From Parasponia andersonii (Eukaryota > Streptophyta > Magnoliopsida > Rosales > Cannabaceae): 64,000 nt of DNA. The stretch is from positions 646,894 through 710,893 of the forward strand of contig JXTB01000162.1 of NCBI GenBank assembly GCA_002914805.1, written 5' to 3'. Shown piece by piece: positions 10,097 to 22,742 of the stretch. Numbering within the stretch: the first letter of the stretch is position 1; each line of letters starts with the position of its first letter. Position numbers and translations under genes: made by a program. A model generated the notes under the pieces. It saw nothing but the letters and a program-made list of their open reading frames with translations. It searched no databases and was not told the origin of the DNA.

Positions 10097-13000
10097 ATGA
10101 AAGGCAATGAGAAGCAGAGCTGGGCAGTCTCGCCCTCTAATGCCGCTTACCACTTTGGTGCGAGTGGACTTTCAGTAGCGATTGCCACTGGAATCACGCA
10201 TCCCCTAGGTAACTTTTTTCAATTTCATGGAGAATATTTAATAAAATTAAAATTAGATAAATAAGACTTTTTTCACGGGTGATTTATTTCTTTCGTGGGT
10301 TCCTATTGTAATGGTTTGAATGGATTATGTTGGGGGTTATTGGCTTGCTTTTTGAGATTAATTGTTTACTTACTCACTCAGCAATGTCAGTACAAGGTGA
10401 TAACGCAAATGGGTCGATTTTATGAGCATGGATTTGCTTTAATAACAATTATATAATAAGCCTGCAGGTTGTAAAAAAATATAATTCTTCCTTCGAGTTA
10501 TTTTCCGGAAGGAAAAAAAATTGATGCAAATAACATTCTTCCTTAGTGTCATCTTCCAAAAGTCCTCTTGGTTAGACGAGGGTTTTTCTTTTTAAATCCA
10601 GTTGCAGGTCTATGACCTGTCCATGGAATTTATGTATTCTTTTCGGCTTGTAGCTAAGTAGACACATTCATAAGTAAGAAAATCATGTAAGCTTTTGCAC
10701 ATAAAAAACTTGTGTTATGACGTTAAACGATATATAAATGACAGAATTTGACCTCTTCCATGTTGACATGGCCAAATAGGTTAAACATTTTTGTAAGTCA
10801 CCTGCAGTGCGTTAGTAATGGCCCTTTTCGGACTTACTTCTGCGGGAAAGAATTTTGTGGAGACAAATTTAGCATCTTAAGGAAAGAATTTAAAATCCTT
10901 TATGTGGTCTACGGACTTTTAGATGCAAAACCTGATGTTTCAATTTCATATGTGTGCTAGGATATTGAAAATATTGTACAATATTTTTCCTCCCCGAAAA
11001 GGTAAGAACCATCCCTGAGATTGGACAATTGAAAGTGGCTGAGTGGGGTTTGGGAGTAAAGATGAAATAATTGCTCTGGTCAGTTCTGTTTGAATATAGC
11101 TTGCTAAAGTCTGTCGGGTACAAGAATTTATGGTGCCAGTAGTGTTTGTATTGTCATTGCACCAACATTAATTTGATATACGTATTTGGAATGCAGATGT
11201 CCTCAAAGTTAGGCTGCAGATGCAACTTGTTGGTCAGAAGGGTCCTTTGACTGGAATGGTATTTATCTTTGTATGTATGTGGTCATGATCTGATTTGTCA
11301 GAGTATGCTCTCATAGCGAAATTCATATACAGGGGCAATTGTTTGTTGGAATAATAAAAAGTGAAGGTCCTAGATCTTTGTATCTGGGATTAACACCTGC
11401 ATTGACAAGGTCGGTTCTTTATGGGGGTCTCCGCTTAGGCTTGTATGAACCCTCAAAGTATGCTTGTGATTGGGCTTTTGGATCCACCAATATCTTTTTG
11501 AAGATTGCATCTGGCGGATTTGCTGGTGCCATCGCAACTGCTCTGACAAATCCAGTTGAGGTTTTGAAGGTGAAGTTACCACTAAAACCTTTTGAAGTTT
11601 TCTTATTCTTGATCGAGTTGTTTCCTTAGAAATTATTTCCCTGTTATCAGGTTCGGTTACAGATGAATCCAAATTTGAGAAAAGGAGGACCAACAGAAGA
11701 GTTGCTCAGAATTGTTTCCCAAGAGGGTGTAAAGGCCCTTTGGAAGGGGGTTGGCCCTGCTATGGCCAGAGCTGCTGCTTTGACTGCATCACAGCTGGCA
11801 ACATATGATGAAACCAAGCGGGTCAAGTTCTAAGCATGCTATTTTTCACTTTGAATATCGACGAAGTAATTTCCAAATCGATAATTCAATATTTAATTGG
11901 TTATCTGGAAAGAGTGTTTGGTCTTTACTCTTTTATTCTGTCTGATTCTTAAATACTGTTTCTTGTTTATGCAGATTATGATTAACTGGGCAGCACTTGA
12001 AGAAGGATTTCCTTTGCACCTCATGTAACGAACATTCTTCTTTCCTAATATGTTTCACTGCCTTCAGCTTAGTTGAAAGATTGACATGGTCTTTTTGAAC
12101 CTGCATCAAGATGGTGATAAATTTACTTGGGAAAAAACATGAGGGTATAAAAATATAAGTTAGGAATATGTTTTCCTTGACAATAATCAAGTATATGTTG
12201 TTTTGAAAAGTTAAAACACTGATTTTATGTCTGAAATTTTCCTTTAAGTGATTGTAAGGCTAATGTTATCAGGTTGACCATCATATTATTTAAAACGGAG
12301 TGTTGGGTTTTCTCATTCAAGACATAAGCCCCATTTTCTGCTGTAATGAAGAATGTCAAATTGTTGGTTTATTGAAATCCTGTACATGAGACTAACTAAT
12401 ACCTTGTACTTGATGAAGCTCAAGTATGGTTGCGGGCACAGTCAGCACCGTCGTAACTGCTCCTATAGACATGGTAAAAACCCGTCTGATGTTGCAACGA
12501 GAATCTAAAAGGGTTGGAACCTATAGGAACGGATTTCATTGTGCATATCAGGTATTGAGTTTTGTATTCACTTCCCTTTCCCTTTGTCTTTTGGTGTTTC
12601 AGTTTATACTTGTCTAACATTTTTGCCGTTTAACTGTGATAAATAATATAAAGAGAATGAAGGGGATGAGTTGAGTGTAGTTTTGTAAAAGGTTTTACAG
12701 TTTGCAGTATACTGGTCGATTATATTGCGCAAGTGAAATTGGTGTTTTTTTTTTTTCAGGGTCCCAAATTTTACGTTATTTTAGCCCTTTAGTATTCAAT
12801 TGCTAGCTACTCGACAACATTATATTCTTCCCTAATTCAAATGTATACCTTATTTCTTTGTCAGAAAGAACAATATTTGAAAGTAGCAAACAGATTTCTT
12901 ATTTAAGCACTTCGAAGACATGAGAAAGATTTCATACAATGGCTTAACTTTTTTGTCTTATCCTGTAATGAATTTTGACTTTTTTTTCCAGGTTGTTCGT

Positions 13001-13413
13001 ACAGAAGGCCCGAAGGCCCTCTACAAGGGGTAAGTTTCTCTTCACCCTTTGTTCTCGCTGCATTTTTTTTTTTTGTCTATAAACTATGAATTTTTGCATT
13101 TCCTTATGTGCAATCTTCAAAGTAGTCATGGGCAAATTTCAGCATCTTACGCTTTAGATCTTAAGAAACTAGAATCATGTGCCTACACACTGCCTGGATG
13201 TTTTGATGTATTACAAAATTACGTGCAGCCTTCCTTAGCATCATATTATAATGTAAGTCTAATTTGTTTCCATTTCCACCTTCAGCTTTTAAGAAGTTCG
13301 CATTTATATTTGACAGGGGGTTTGCAATTTTTGCAAGATTAGGTCCACAAACTACAATCACATTGATACTTTGTGAGAAACTACGTGAGCTTGCTGGATT
13401 AAAAGCAATCTAG
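10097..13413 (+). CDS. Mitochondrial substrate carrier family protein
   Basis: Eight coding exons: 10097-10208, 11197-11258, 11333-11569, 11651-11821, 11975-12024, 12419-12551, 12992-13029, 13317-13413, giving 299 aa. All introns are GT..AG and the frame is kept throughout. It is a SLC25-type carrier: three repeats each carry the P-x-[DE]-x-x-[KR] signature, HPLDVLKVRLQ (about residue 37), NPVEVLKVRLQ (about 134) and APIDMVKTRLML (about 223). The six expected membrane helices and the length of about 300 aa match the family. It should exchange a small metabolite across the mitochondrial inner membrane; the closest relative I recall is Arabidopsis At4g03115, in the dicarboxylate/uncoupling-protein branch, but the substrate cannot be read from sequence. 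There is no cleavable presequence, as is usual. The start lies just after a 5' UTR splice acceptor and is the first ATG of that exon. Confidence 0.93.
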
Positions 13414-14149
13414 TAAGTTTCGAAATGGCGAAGAATTGCTCAGGTTTCAAGAATACTCCATTTTGTGACATTTCTTATCATTTTTTTCAGTTTCTCAATT
13501 GTCTTACCATTCTATTTCAAGGGAACAAATTATTTCTTGGAGTTCCAGTTAGAAGTGAGGGCCCAATTATTTGTTCTTTTTATAGTATTGCACTTTACCC
13601 CCACATCCTTTTCCTGGCTGTATTTTATTGAAATGTTGAATAGGAATTCCCATTATTGTTCCTTCTTTTTTATTGGGGGTGCCAACTTTTTATTTTTGCA
13701 ATCATTATATCAATAATAATCTTCTATTTTTTTTGAAAAAAAAAATTTCTGGGTCATTTCCGATCCTATCTATCTTCTTCTTCTTCTTTTTTTATTTATT
13801 ATTTTTAAATTTTAGCAAATTGCTTGGTTGATAGTGGAAGCTTGATATTCAACGAGACGAAATCCACTTTTACTTACAAATTTAGGTAAACCTAATTTTT
13901 CTTTGACTTTTGAAACTTTTTAAAATTTCGGCTACCAATGGTGTTAGATCTTCCTGAAAATAATTCAGTTTTAGTCCATGTCGGCAAGTTTGTCCTTTTA
14001 ATTACGTCTTATTTTATAACTATAAATTATAATTTATCAGCTTTTATCCCAAATCGAAGCTAATTAATTTAAGTTCTATTCAAATCTGACTTGAAGTGAA
14101 TCAGGTGACATTTTCACAGTAAATAAATATTAAAGGCCGCGGGCAGCTA
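13414..14149. other. 3' region of the carrier gene and intergenic DNA
   Basis: AT-rich, with T-rich runs (for example 13727-13800, including CTT repeats). The 3' UTR and poly(A) region of the carrier are probably in the first few hundred bases. No gene is visible. Confidence 0.4.
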
Positions 14150-14153
14150 TATG

Positions 14154-14392
14154 TTGCTTAACATTTTATGATTTAACAAGATTGTTAGTGAAAAATTATT
14201 ACTATACTTCTCAACTGGGATCACTCTTAACATTTTATGATTTAACATCATATCATGTGTAAGATTTGTTAGTGAAAAATTATTACTATACTTCTCAACT
14301 GGGATCACTCTTAATATTTTATGATTTAATATCATATCATGTGTAAGATTTGTTAGTGACAAATTATTACTATACTTCTCAACTGGATCCAT
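14154..14392. repeat. Tandem repeat, about three copies of an 84-bp unit
   Basis: The block GTTAGTGA(A/C)AAATTATTACTATACTTCTCAACTGG recurs at 14184, 14268 and 14352, an exact spacing of 84 bases. Between them lies TTAACATTTTATGATTTAACATCATATCATGTGTAAGATTT. The first copy lacks about 15 bases (ATCATATCATGTGTA). Copies differ by only a few bases, so the array is fairly recent. An antisense ORF across it (14147-14422) merely translates the repeat. Confidence 0.85.
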
Positions 14393-14398
14393 TTGGGA

Positions 14399-14545
14399 AC
14401 TCAGTTTATTAATCAAAATCATAAAAATTACACTTTGTTTTCAAATTATTCAACGTGAGTCCACTTTGCTTTCAAATTATTCTATGTGGGACTCAGTTTA
14501 TTAATCAAAATCATGAGAATTACACTTTGCTTTAAAATTACTTGA
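14399..14545. repeat. Direct repeat with 92-bp spacing
   Basis: ACTCAGTTTATTAATCAAAATCAT starts at 14399 and again at 14491, and the following ATTACACTTTG(T/C)TTTCAAATTATT blocks also recur. The second copy is partial. It adjoins the 84-bp array and shares no sequence with it. Confidence 0.7.
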
Positions 14546-16829
14546 AATAAAATAAGACTACAATCCTAGTAAAATTATATTTATTCTTGATTAATATCTA
14601 TACAACATCCTAGCGAAGACAAGTAAAGCCACCGAGTACACAGACAAATAATTAGTTCTCATTCATAGCAAAATTGAAAGATATTTGGTCTCTGGCAAAA
14701 TATATAAATATACATATATATATATATATATAAACAATTACAATTACAGCAAAGCATGCCACATCTTAAGAAACTATCTTAATATTACTTATGGGGCTCT
14801 TATCCCCTTTTGGAGCTAATTTTGTGGTTACCTTTTGGTACGAGGTATGATAATATGGTACGTCATCTGCAGCTATATCTCATATTTTGGATAAGTTGGT
14901 GCGACTAATTTTGGCATGGGTCTTAAACAAATGGCCCAAAATAAGCCGAAAGATGGCCCAAGACAATTATGGCCAATGCCCCGTATAGGCGGGTAGTGGC
15001 TGGGACATATTAATCACTATCAATGAAACAAAGACTTGTAAGTCACAGTCCTACTACTTTCAGGAAATTTGACCAGCTAAGCTAAGATACTCCAGCACAA
15101 CATGCAAGTATGAGGTCCCCACTATTATATTGTTAGCTGGTTTTTGGTATGGTGCTCGGATTTCAAATATATTTCATGTCATGTGGTAACATGTTATATC
15201 TAACATGGATAATATTATATGCGACATTTCTTAGCTTTAACGTAAAATTCTGTTTATATTTCAGGGTACCATCAATCTAAGTTACCTCATAGCTTGTCTT
15301 TCTATACGTCATGGACTCATGGTTGCTTGTGAGATCTACTTATTAGGTTATACCACCTCTTTCAACTAGTTAGGTCTTCTTTGGGGGACAACAATGAGTA
15401 ATCATTCAAAGCAACCATTTAACTACGTCAGATCCGTCGAGTCTATATTAATCATATGTAAATACTTGAGTACAATGTCAAATAAAATAGATCTACCGCG
15501 ACCATCCAATAGTCTAGATTATTTGTATTCCAACAATAGAGAGTACCATTTTGATTTAGCAACAATTCAATACCAGATCTAGAATCCAATATTTTACTAG
15601 AATAAATTCACTCGGTTTTAGATAGTAAATTTTGAACGAGAATCAATGACATCATCAATGATACGTATCGAAATTTACTAAGAATTGACACATGTCTAAT
15701 ACAACCGTTACGATGGCATACACACTAATCGACAACTCTAAGTCCATGTCACGCATCTATTGCTAGCATTTCTTTCTCTCATTTATTTATTTATTATTAT
15801 TATTATTATTATTTTTTTTTTTTTTTTTAGGTTTCCAAATATAAAATGTAGTTTTTCCCTTGACGGGGTGAAAGTGAAACGAAGGTGAAATGTTGAAGTG
15901 TGGTCGTTTTGTCGGTTTTGAAAGGCTCAAGTTAGTAAGCGTGGAGAGTTGGAGATAGTAGGAGGGACATAAATGGTACAAGCGTGCAACTTGCAAAGGG
16001 GCAACACTTAAGTGACAGTGTGAAAACCTTGGATGAGAAGAAGCTTTGGCGGGACAGTCTGGCGTACTTATCTTTGTACCTCGGTTTCCACGCTAAACTA
16101 CCATTGTACCCTTCCCCCACCTTCAGTTACGTTTCTGCCCCTATGCCTTCATTTTCTCCTCTCTTGGTCAACGTTTTTAAGGATTAGGATTACAGCCCAA
16201 CGACATAAAAGCTATCCGTACCCTCCAAATAGGCTTCTCATGAGTGAAAATGACCAAATTCATCAACAGTCAACGCCTTCTTTTTTTTTTTTTTTTTTTT
16301 TCAATTGAATATTTAGCTATTTTAGCAGCATAATTATGGAAATATGGCCTTATAAATGTGGAGTTAAGCACTCTTAACGCCTTTTTATATCATATGGATA
16401 TGAATTATCCAAATTCATATTACAGAGACGTGCTTTTTCATTGTCCCGGTTGGAATTTGAAACTTCTTTATATTATTGGAAGACAAATAACACGCGAGGT
16501 GTGTTTTAAACTTTTAATGTAGATCTAATTTTATATTTATGTTGTTAATATGGAAATGTCTGTAGTATATATTAAACAAAAAAAAACCTTAATATGCTTT
16601 GTTTAAGAATACTTAAAAATTTTCCCTATAGTTTTTAAGGAAAAAGACGGAAACACCTTATTAACACAAAGTTTCATTACGTTTAATGCCATATGCAAGT
16701 TTTTTTTTTTTTTTTTTCAAAATTCCATTTGATTTTGATATGATATAATAATGCTAAATGATTATAGAGCTTGATTTTGTAAATTTTTTTCTAAAATATT
16801 ATAATGTAGCTAACCAAAATAATAATTTA
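14546..16829. other. Intergenic AT-rich DNA
   Basis: No gene is supported. Landmarks are a TA microsatellite (14711-14733), a TTA/poly-T run (15785-15830), a less AT-rich island (15830-16200) without a convincing ORF or splice pattern, and poly-T runs at 16278-16301 and 16700-16717. Confidence 0.4.
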
Positions 16830-17265
16830 GGTTTTACGGCACAAATGGCTCTTAAACTATCCAATTTGAGGCAATTAAATCCTCAAAATTCTAATTTTAG
16901 CAATTAAATTCATAAATTTTTTGATTTGAAACAATCTATTACTTAAACGGTCCAAATTGTGATTTACCAGTAAATTTTTAATGGAAAACATACATAAAGA
17001 GCATATAATAATATTTGAATGGTCATTTGATAAAAATATGAACAAAACGATACGAGGAGAATAAAAGATGTATTCTTTCATATACTAATACATACTCTTT
17101 AAATGTGTTCTTAATCAAAAATTTAACAATGATCATAATTTAGACAATCAGAAGATCATATTGCTTTAAATTGTAAAATTAAGAAGTTTAGTTAAAAAAA
17201 ATTAGAAATTTGAGAATTAAATTGTCCCAAATCGAATAATTTAAGAACCATTTGCACTAAGACTC
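16830..17265. mobile_element. Inverted-repeat element (MITE or Mutator-like), about 435 bp
   Basis: The left arm (16839-16898) reads GCACAAATGGCTCTTAAACT..CAATTTGAGGCAATTAAAT..; the reverse complement of the right arm (17198-17258) reads GTGCAAATGGTTCTTAAATT..GATTTGGGACAATTTAAT... About 60 bases pair with roughly one mismatch in six. The middle is AT-rich and non-coding. Long terminal inverted repeats without coding capacity fit a non-autonomous DNA transposon, possibly Mutator-like. I see no clear 8-10 base target-site duplication, so the edges and class are tentative. Confidence 0.65.
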
Positions 17266-18667
17266 ATGACCTCGTAAAGAAAATAACAATACAAACATAA
17301 TTTGGTGTACACTTAGTATTCTTTTACTAATTGTTTTCTATGAAATAATGTTTACTGTATGGAGTGACCACCAAGCATAACATTTTAGAACTCAAGGCTT
17401 AGAAAGATTTTCATGAATGAAATGAACAAAAAAAAAAAAAGAAAAAACCCTTAATCTCGCACATTAGAACCGATCAATATATCTATGTAGGCATACAAAT
17501 CTAGTGTCCCACAAGTTTCCATGGGAAAAAATTTTGTATCTTCAACAATCGAGTTACCCCCCATATGAAACCAAACAAAAATGAAAACTAAAACTTAAAA
17601 AAAAAAAATAGTACAACACTGGAACCTAATTTACAGGTTATAACACACTACAAAGGCATTGTGAAATGGTGAAAGCAACCATTGGATCAAATAACACGTA
17701 AATACAGTTATATTTCCAGAAATAGAAGTGATTTGTGGACGTAACATTGTGCCATTGAGAATATTCCAAATGCACCATCCTTGTAGAAAATGAAAGTTCC
17801 AAAACCAATACATATATAAAAGAGAAAAGCCAAAAGCCAAAACGTGAATAATGAAGGATTGTCTTCCTCTCTTTATATTACTCGGTCGAGTGGGAACAAG
17901 CTCTACGCCAATTTTGACAAAGGTTTTGATTTTTGCAGTATATGATTCCTTTTGTATTTATTTATTTATACAAGTTTTTATTACTTTATTCACTAATTTG
18001 ATAACGAATGCACAAGAGGCAAAAAGAGCTAATGCTTTTTGCCTATATCTGATATTAATTTGGAAAAGCAGTTCCAGTGACAAGAGAGCTTTATACCTTA
18101 TTCTCATGCATAATTCTATTAGTTTACTATTATGGAATTATTCATAAGATCATATTTTATTAAAGAAACTCCACTCTGACTTGGTTATCTCCCCAGTAGA
18201 ATTAAAAATAAAAAAATCCAGTTGGTTATCTGAAATAGGAAATACATATTATAATAGGCTATTTTTTTTCATTTTGATTAAAAATCAGATATAATATCCC
18301 CTAAAAGAGAAAATCAAATATAATACAAGGGATCCTTCCAATCTGTGACAGAGGCCCACCAGAGCATCGCCGTTAAAGACCATGGAGGGGTGAAAGGGTC
18401 ATTTTCCTTAAATTCTTTCAGAATTACAAATCTTGGTTACAAAAGTCGAGCTGTACAAGAACAACTATCCACCACGAGGCCGAAGGACAGAGACAGCTGT
18501 AGTGGCGATATGGTAAATATTCACAAAAGTATGGGTCAAAAGAGCAAAACGATTAATAAATAAATAATAAAAAAGTCTAAAAATGAAAGATGAAGATCCA
18601 ACTTTGCCACCCAGAAACCCCCAAATTTCCCCCTGCGACGACTCCACGAGGAAATCCCCCTTTAGAG

Positions 18668-18701
<34 letters not shown>

Positions 18702-18718
18702 CGCGCGCTCAGGCATTA
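17266..18718. other. Intergenic DNA and promoter of the RNA-binding protein gene
   Basis: AT-rich to about 18330, then more GC-rich from 18340 to the start codon, which probably covers the promoter and 5' UTR. No coding sequence is supported before 18719. Confidence 0.4.
18668..18708. repeat. GA-rich microsatellite in the 5' UTR
   Basis: A run of GA dinucleotides ending in GCGCGCGC lies 10-50 bases upstream of the ATG of the RNA-binding protein gene. GA/CT runs are common in plant 5' UTRs and core promoters; whether this one regulates is unknown. Confidence 0.7.
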
Positions 18719-21700
18719 ATGGCGGAGGGGGGGAAGAAGGAGAGAAAATCGAGCAGCGAGGAGAGCGTGAAGCTGTTCGTAGGTCAGGTGCCGAAGCACA
18801 TGACCGAAGCTCAGCTTCTGGCAATGTTCCAAGAGTTCGCCCTGGTAGACGAGGTCAACATCATCAAGGACAAGGTCACCCGAGCCTCGAGAGGTTCGGA
18901 ATCAATCTCTCTGCGTTTGCATTCACTTCCATGCTCGTTTTCGTTTCGGTTCGGTTCTTCAAATTCGTATTCGGTTCATAATGCCTGTGATTTGCGTGAT
19001 TTGGAAGACTGTTCTCGAAATTTTTTTCCTTTTTTTTTTTTCTTCTTATTAAACAACTTTTTTTTCATTTTCCCTTTACTTTTCGTTCTTACACTTTCTT
19101 TCCTCTCCATTTTACCTCTTACCAAACATAACATNGGGGTTCGCGACCCTATAGTCTTCCAGCTCCCGGGTTTTGATTCGGTGGTTTTGGGTCTTGTTTG
19201 TGTCTGTGTTTGCAGGGTGCTGCTTCGTGATATGTCCGTCGAGGCAGGAGGCAGATAAAGCGGTCAATGCGTGTCACAACAAGAAAACGTTGCCTGGGGT
19301 TAGTGGAACCACGATCTCTGTTTTTGGGTTACTTTGATATTTACGAAGAATGTGATATAATGTGATTTGTAACACACATTTCCTACAATCTATGTGACCC
19401 TTGTTCTTGTGAGGATCTTGTATGTGGGATGCTAAACTAGATCATGCTTATTGACTGAATTCACTGTGTAGGGTGTTTGTGACTAAAACTTGGTGCAACT
19501 TTGGTCGTTGACTCTGCTTAACTTGATTCTTTTAACTCATCAAAGTGTTTTACCACTTACAAATTTTGCACTAGAGAAGCAGTTAAAAATGTCTCTGACG
19601 TTACCAGTTTGCGTGCTTCTGAAATGTTACCACTTACTCATTTTGCATTAGAGGAATAGTTCGAGTCTTTGACATTACCGGTTTGCGTGCTTCTGTACTA
19701 CACTTCAGAAGCAAATTCGAATAAAAAGATGTATTATATCCACTTGGGTTGGTAGAAGACAAAACTCGCTTAAGAAGGTTAAAGGCTGTGATGGGCAGGT
19801 GTGAAATAGCCCAATGTCTTAAAGATCTTTCCACCAACGTGTTAATGATCCAATATTATTCACAGTTTAGGTTATTTTCATGTAACTTGGTATGAAATGG
19901 GTTAGTCGCTGAGAATTATTGTAGCTAGCAGCATCATGTTTGGACAACTCTTACGCAAGATATGTGCTTATTCAACTTGGCATTTTCCTGGTCTAGGTGT
20001 TAGAGTGATGTGGGGAGCCCTATTTAGGCCTTGCTGGACCTTCAAGTAGTTTCCCTGGCAAGCTTCTCGGTTGGTTTCTTGCCTATGACTGCGCGGATGG
20101 TTTTAATTTGGTCAATGCAAGACATAATTTTATTTACTTGTGAAATAGCTTGACAAAAATGTAGTCAGCTTAGATTTGTTAGGTCACCTGCATTATTGCC
20201 ATTGGCTAGCACTAATTTTGTGAAACTTTTAGTTTTATTGTTGTGTGATGTGTTCGTGTTTTCTCTGTCTGATTGAAAGGTGTCATGTTCTTTCTGTTTA
20301 ATTCAGGCATCTACTCCGCTGCAAGTGAAGTATGCAGATGGCGAATTGGAAAGGCTAGGTGTAGTGTAATATAATTTCATATGATGTGAATTACGTTCGT
20401 AAGATGGTTTCTTTTAGTTGTTTCTATGTTAAAATCATGAGCTGTATTTATAACATATATTCATTATGGTATATTAGTTCATGGATTTTGATTTTCTGAC
20501 CTTACTGCAATCCAGAACACAAGCTTTTTGTTGGCATGCTTCCAAAGAATGTTTCTGAAACTGAAGTTTCTGCTCTTTTCTCTACATATGGAACCATAAA
20601 GGACCTACAAATATTAAGAGGCTCTCAGCAAACGAGCAAAGGCACTTATTTTTTTCCTTAATCCTATTGTCACATTATTTTCTTGGGAACCGGCTACTTA
20701 TTAGTTTCTCAACTAAATTAGTCGGTTGCTCCAAATATATCTCTATGGCAGGTTGTGCATTCCTGAAATATGAGACGAAAGAACAAGCCCTTGCAGCCCT
20801 GGAGGCTATTAATGGAAAGCACAAAATGGAGGTTTGTGTCTAATGTTTGTTCTAGTCCTGAAAATTCACATTCCAAAATGTTGGGAAGCACTTAGTGTTG
20901 GACCTTTTCTTGGGAAGTAAGCAATCACTTGCTTTGTGTACTTACATATATTAAAGGTTTTTGAAAACATGAGGGGTATGTTGAGTGGTCAAAGCCCATA
21001 GTTTGCTTCCATGAGGTACGATTTCTCATGGGATGTAACTAGTACTATGCTAGAGTTTTCTACCTCCCCAAAATTGTATGGTCAGTCTTCAGCAGGAGGA
21101 CCCAGCATAAGAAAATATATATAGACTAAATCTTTTCAGCAGTCATGTTTTAGTGAATTATGTCCTGCAAGAACAGCTTCATTTTGATTGCAGATGCTAT
21201 TGTACTCTTTTCATTAATTAAAATACTCTAAAATGTTATCTTTATGCAAAAACTGTAGACATTGAGAATTTGGCTGGCCATACACATACACAAACACGTG
21301 CAATAGTATGCATATGACACGCACAATTATGTTGTTGTTTAGTTTCTGGCCATGAAAGATGCTGACATCTGAAATTTGCAAAAGACAATGCCATATGCAA
21401 ATTTCAAGGATCTGTCTGTTTTTAGGCTTGAGATGACTGTGATAAAGCCTCATAGCAGGATGAACAAGTTGATTCAATGATGTGTAGTCTGATTGATATC
21501 TTTGTTTCACAGGGTTCAAGCGTTCCTTTGGTTGTCAAATGGGCAGATACAGAAAAAGAAAGGCAAGCTCGAAAAGCTCAGAAAGCTCAATCCCAGGCTT
21601 CCAATGTGCCAAGTGCTGATTCGCAACATCCTTCGCTATTTGGAGCCTTGCCAATTGGTTATGTTCCACCATATAATGGCTACGGTTACCAGGTCAATCT

Positions 21701-22742
21701 TTGTTATTTTCATAATAGCCATGGGCTAATTATTATTGTCAATAATTTATGAATTTGTCTATGAGAAACATACTAGCATTAGTGTAACTCTGCACCACTT
21801 CCTTGGCTTTGTGTTTTCATATTTCGTGGTGTCACTTTATCAATTTTGATTTTGTTCTCTTTTGATGAATGGCTTTCTATTCTATTCTATTTTGAAAGAA
21901 TGTAAAATTTGACGATATTTATGTTTCCCATTAGGCTCCTGGCACTTATGGCCTCATGCAATATCGCCTCTCTCCCATGCAAAATCAAGGTTTTCATAAT
22001 ATGATACCTCAAGTAAACCAAGGAAATGCATTACGTGGTATCAGTCCTGATCTTACCCCAAATTTGGGTCCAAGAAATTTTGGAATGCCTCCTGCAAATT
22101 ATGTGGGATCAGCTTATCCAACAATGCCAGGCCTTCAGCATCCAATGGCTTATCCAGGAGGAATGATGAGTCACCGGCCTCTAAGTAGTTCACCTGGGTC
22201 AGTGCAACCTTCAGTTGTGAGCAGTAACTCTGCATCATCTCCAGGGACAAGTAAAAATTCCGGGGGTCAGGTTGAAGGTTGTTTGACATATTCTTCTCTT
22301 TCTTCCGGAAAAAAAAAAAAAAAAAAAATCTTGGATGTAATGCTTTTGCTGGTGGTGTTTGTTAATTATTCTAATGTTCTATTACTTAGGTCCACCTGGT
22401 GCTAATTTATTTATTTATCATATACCTCAAGAATTTGGAGATCAAGAGCTTGCCAATGCTTTTCAAGCTTTTGGTAGGGTCTTGAGTGCTAAAGTTTTTG
22501 TTGATAAAGCAACTGGTGTCAGCAAGTGTTTTGGTAAGGGCAATCTCTTGTTACTTTAAATGTGATATATAAACTACCTGGAGATATTCATCTCATACTA
22601 ACCTTTATATGCAGGATTTGTTAGTTACGACTCACCAGAGGCTGCCCAATCTGCCATTAGTATGATGAATGGATTTCAATTAGGTGGCAAGAAATTGAAG
22701 GTTCAGCTAAAAAGAGACAACAAACAGAACAAACCATATTGA
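18719..22742 (+). CDS. BRN1: Bruno/CELF-like RNA-binding protein with three RRMs
   Basis: Nine exons: 18719-18893, 19216-19298, 20307-20358, 20516-20641, 20752-20831, 21513-21692, 21935-22277, 22390-22533, 22615-22742, giving 436 aa. RRM1 has RNP2 KLFVGQVP and RNP1 RGCCFVIC; RRM2 has KLFVGMLP and KGCAFLKY; RRM3, close to the C-terminus, has NLFIYHIP and KCFGFVSY. A Pro/Gly/Ser/Met-rich linker (about 235-345, with [16 protein letters not shown]) separates RRM2 from RRM3, the CELF/Bruno layout. In Arabidopsis BRN1/BRN2 bind the 3' UTR of SOC1 mRNA and repress it, delaying flowering; BRN1 is also known as RBP-DR1 (from memory). The order beside the carrier matches Arabidopsis At4g03110-At4g03115 and favours BRN1, although BRN1 and BRN2 cannot be told apart by motifs alone. 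Intron 4 (20642-20751) has a GC donor. There is an N at 19135 in intron 1. Confidence 0.93.

Noticed and set aside
14154..14392. CRISPR-like spaced repeats
   Set aside because: The units are contiguous 84-bp tandem copies without unique spacers, and this is a plant nuclear sequence.
15830..16200. Possible gene in a less AT-rich island
   Set aside because: Overlapping ORFs of 60-90 codons exist on both strands, but none has motifs, splice sites or a believable start.
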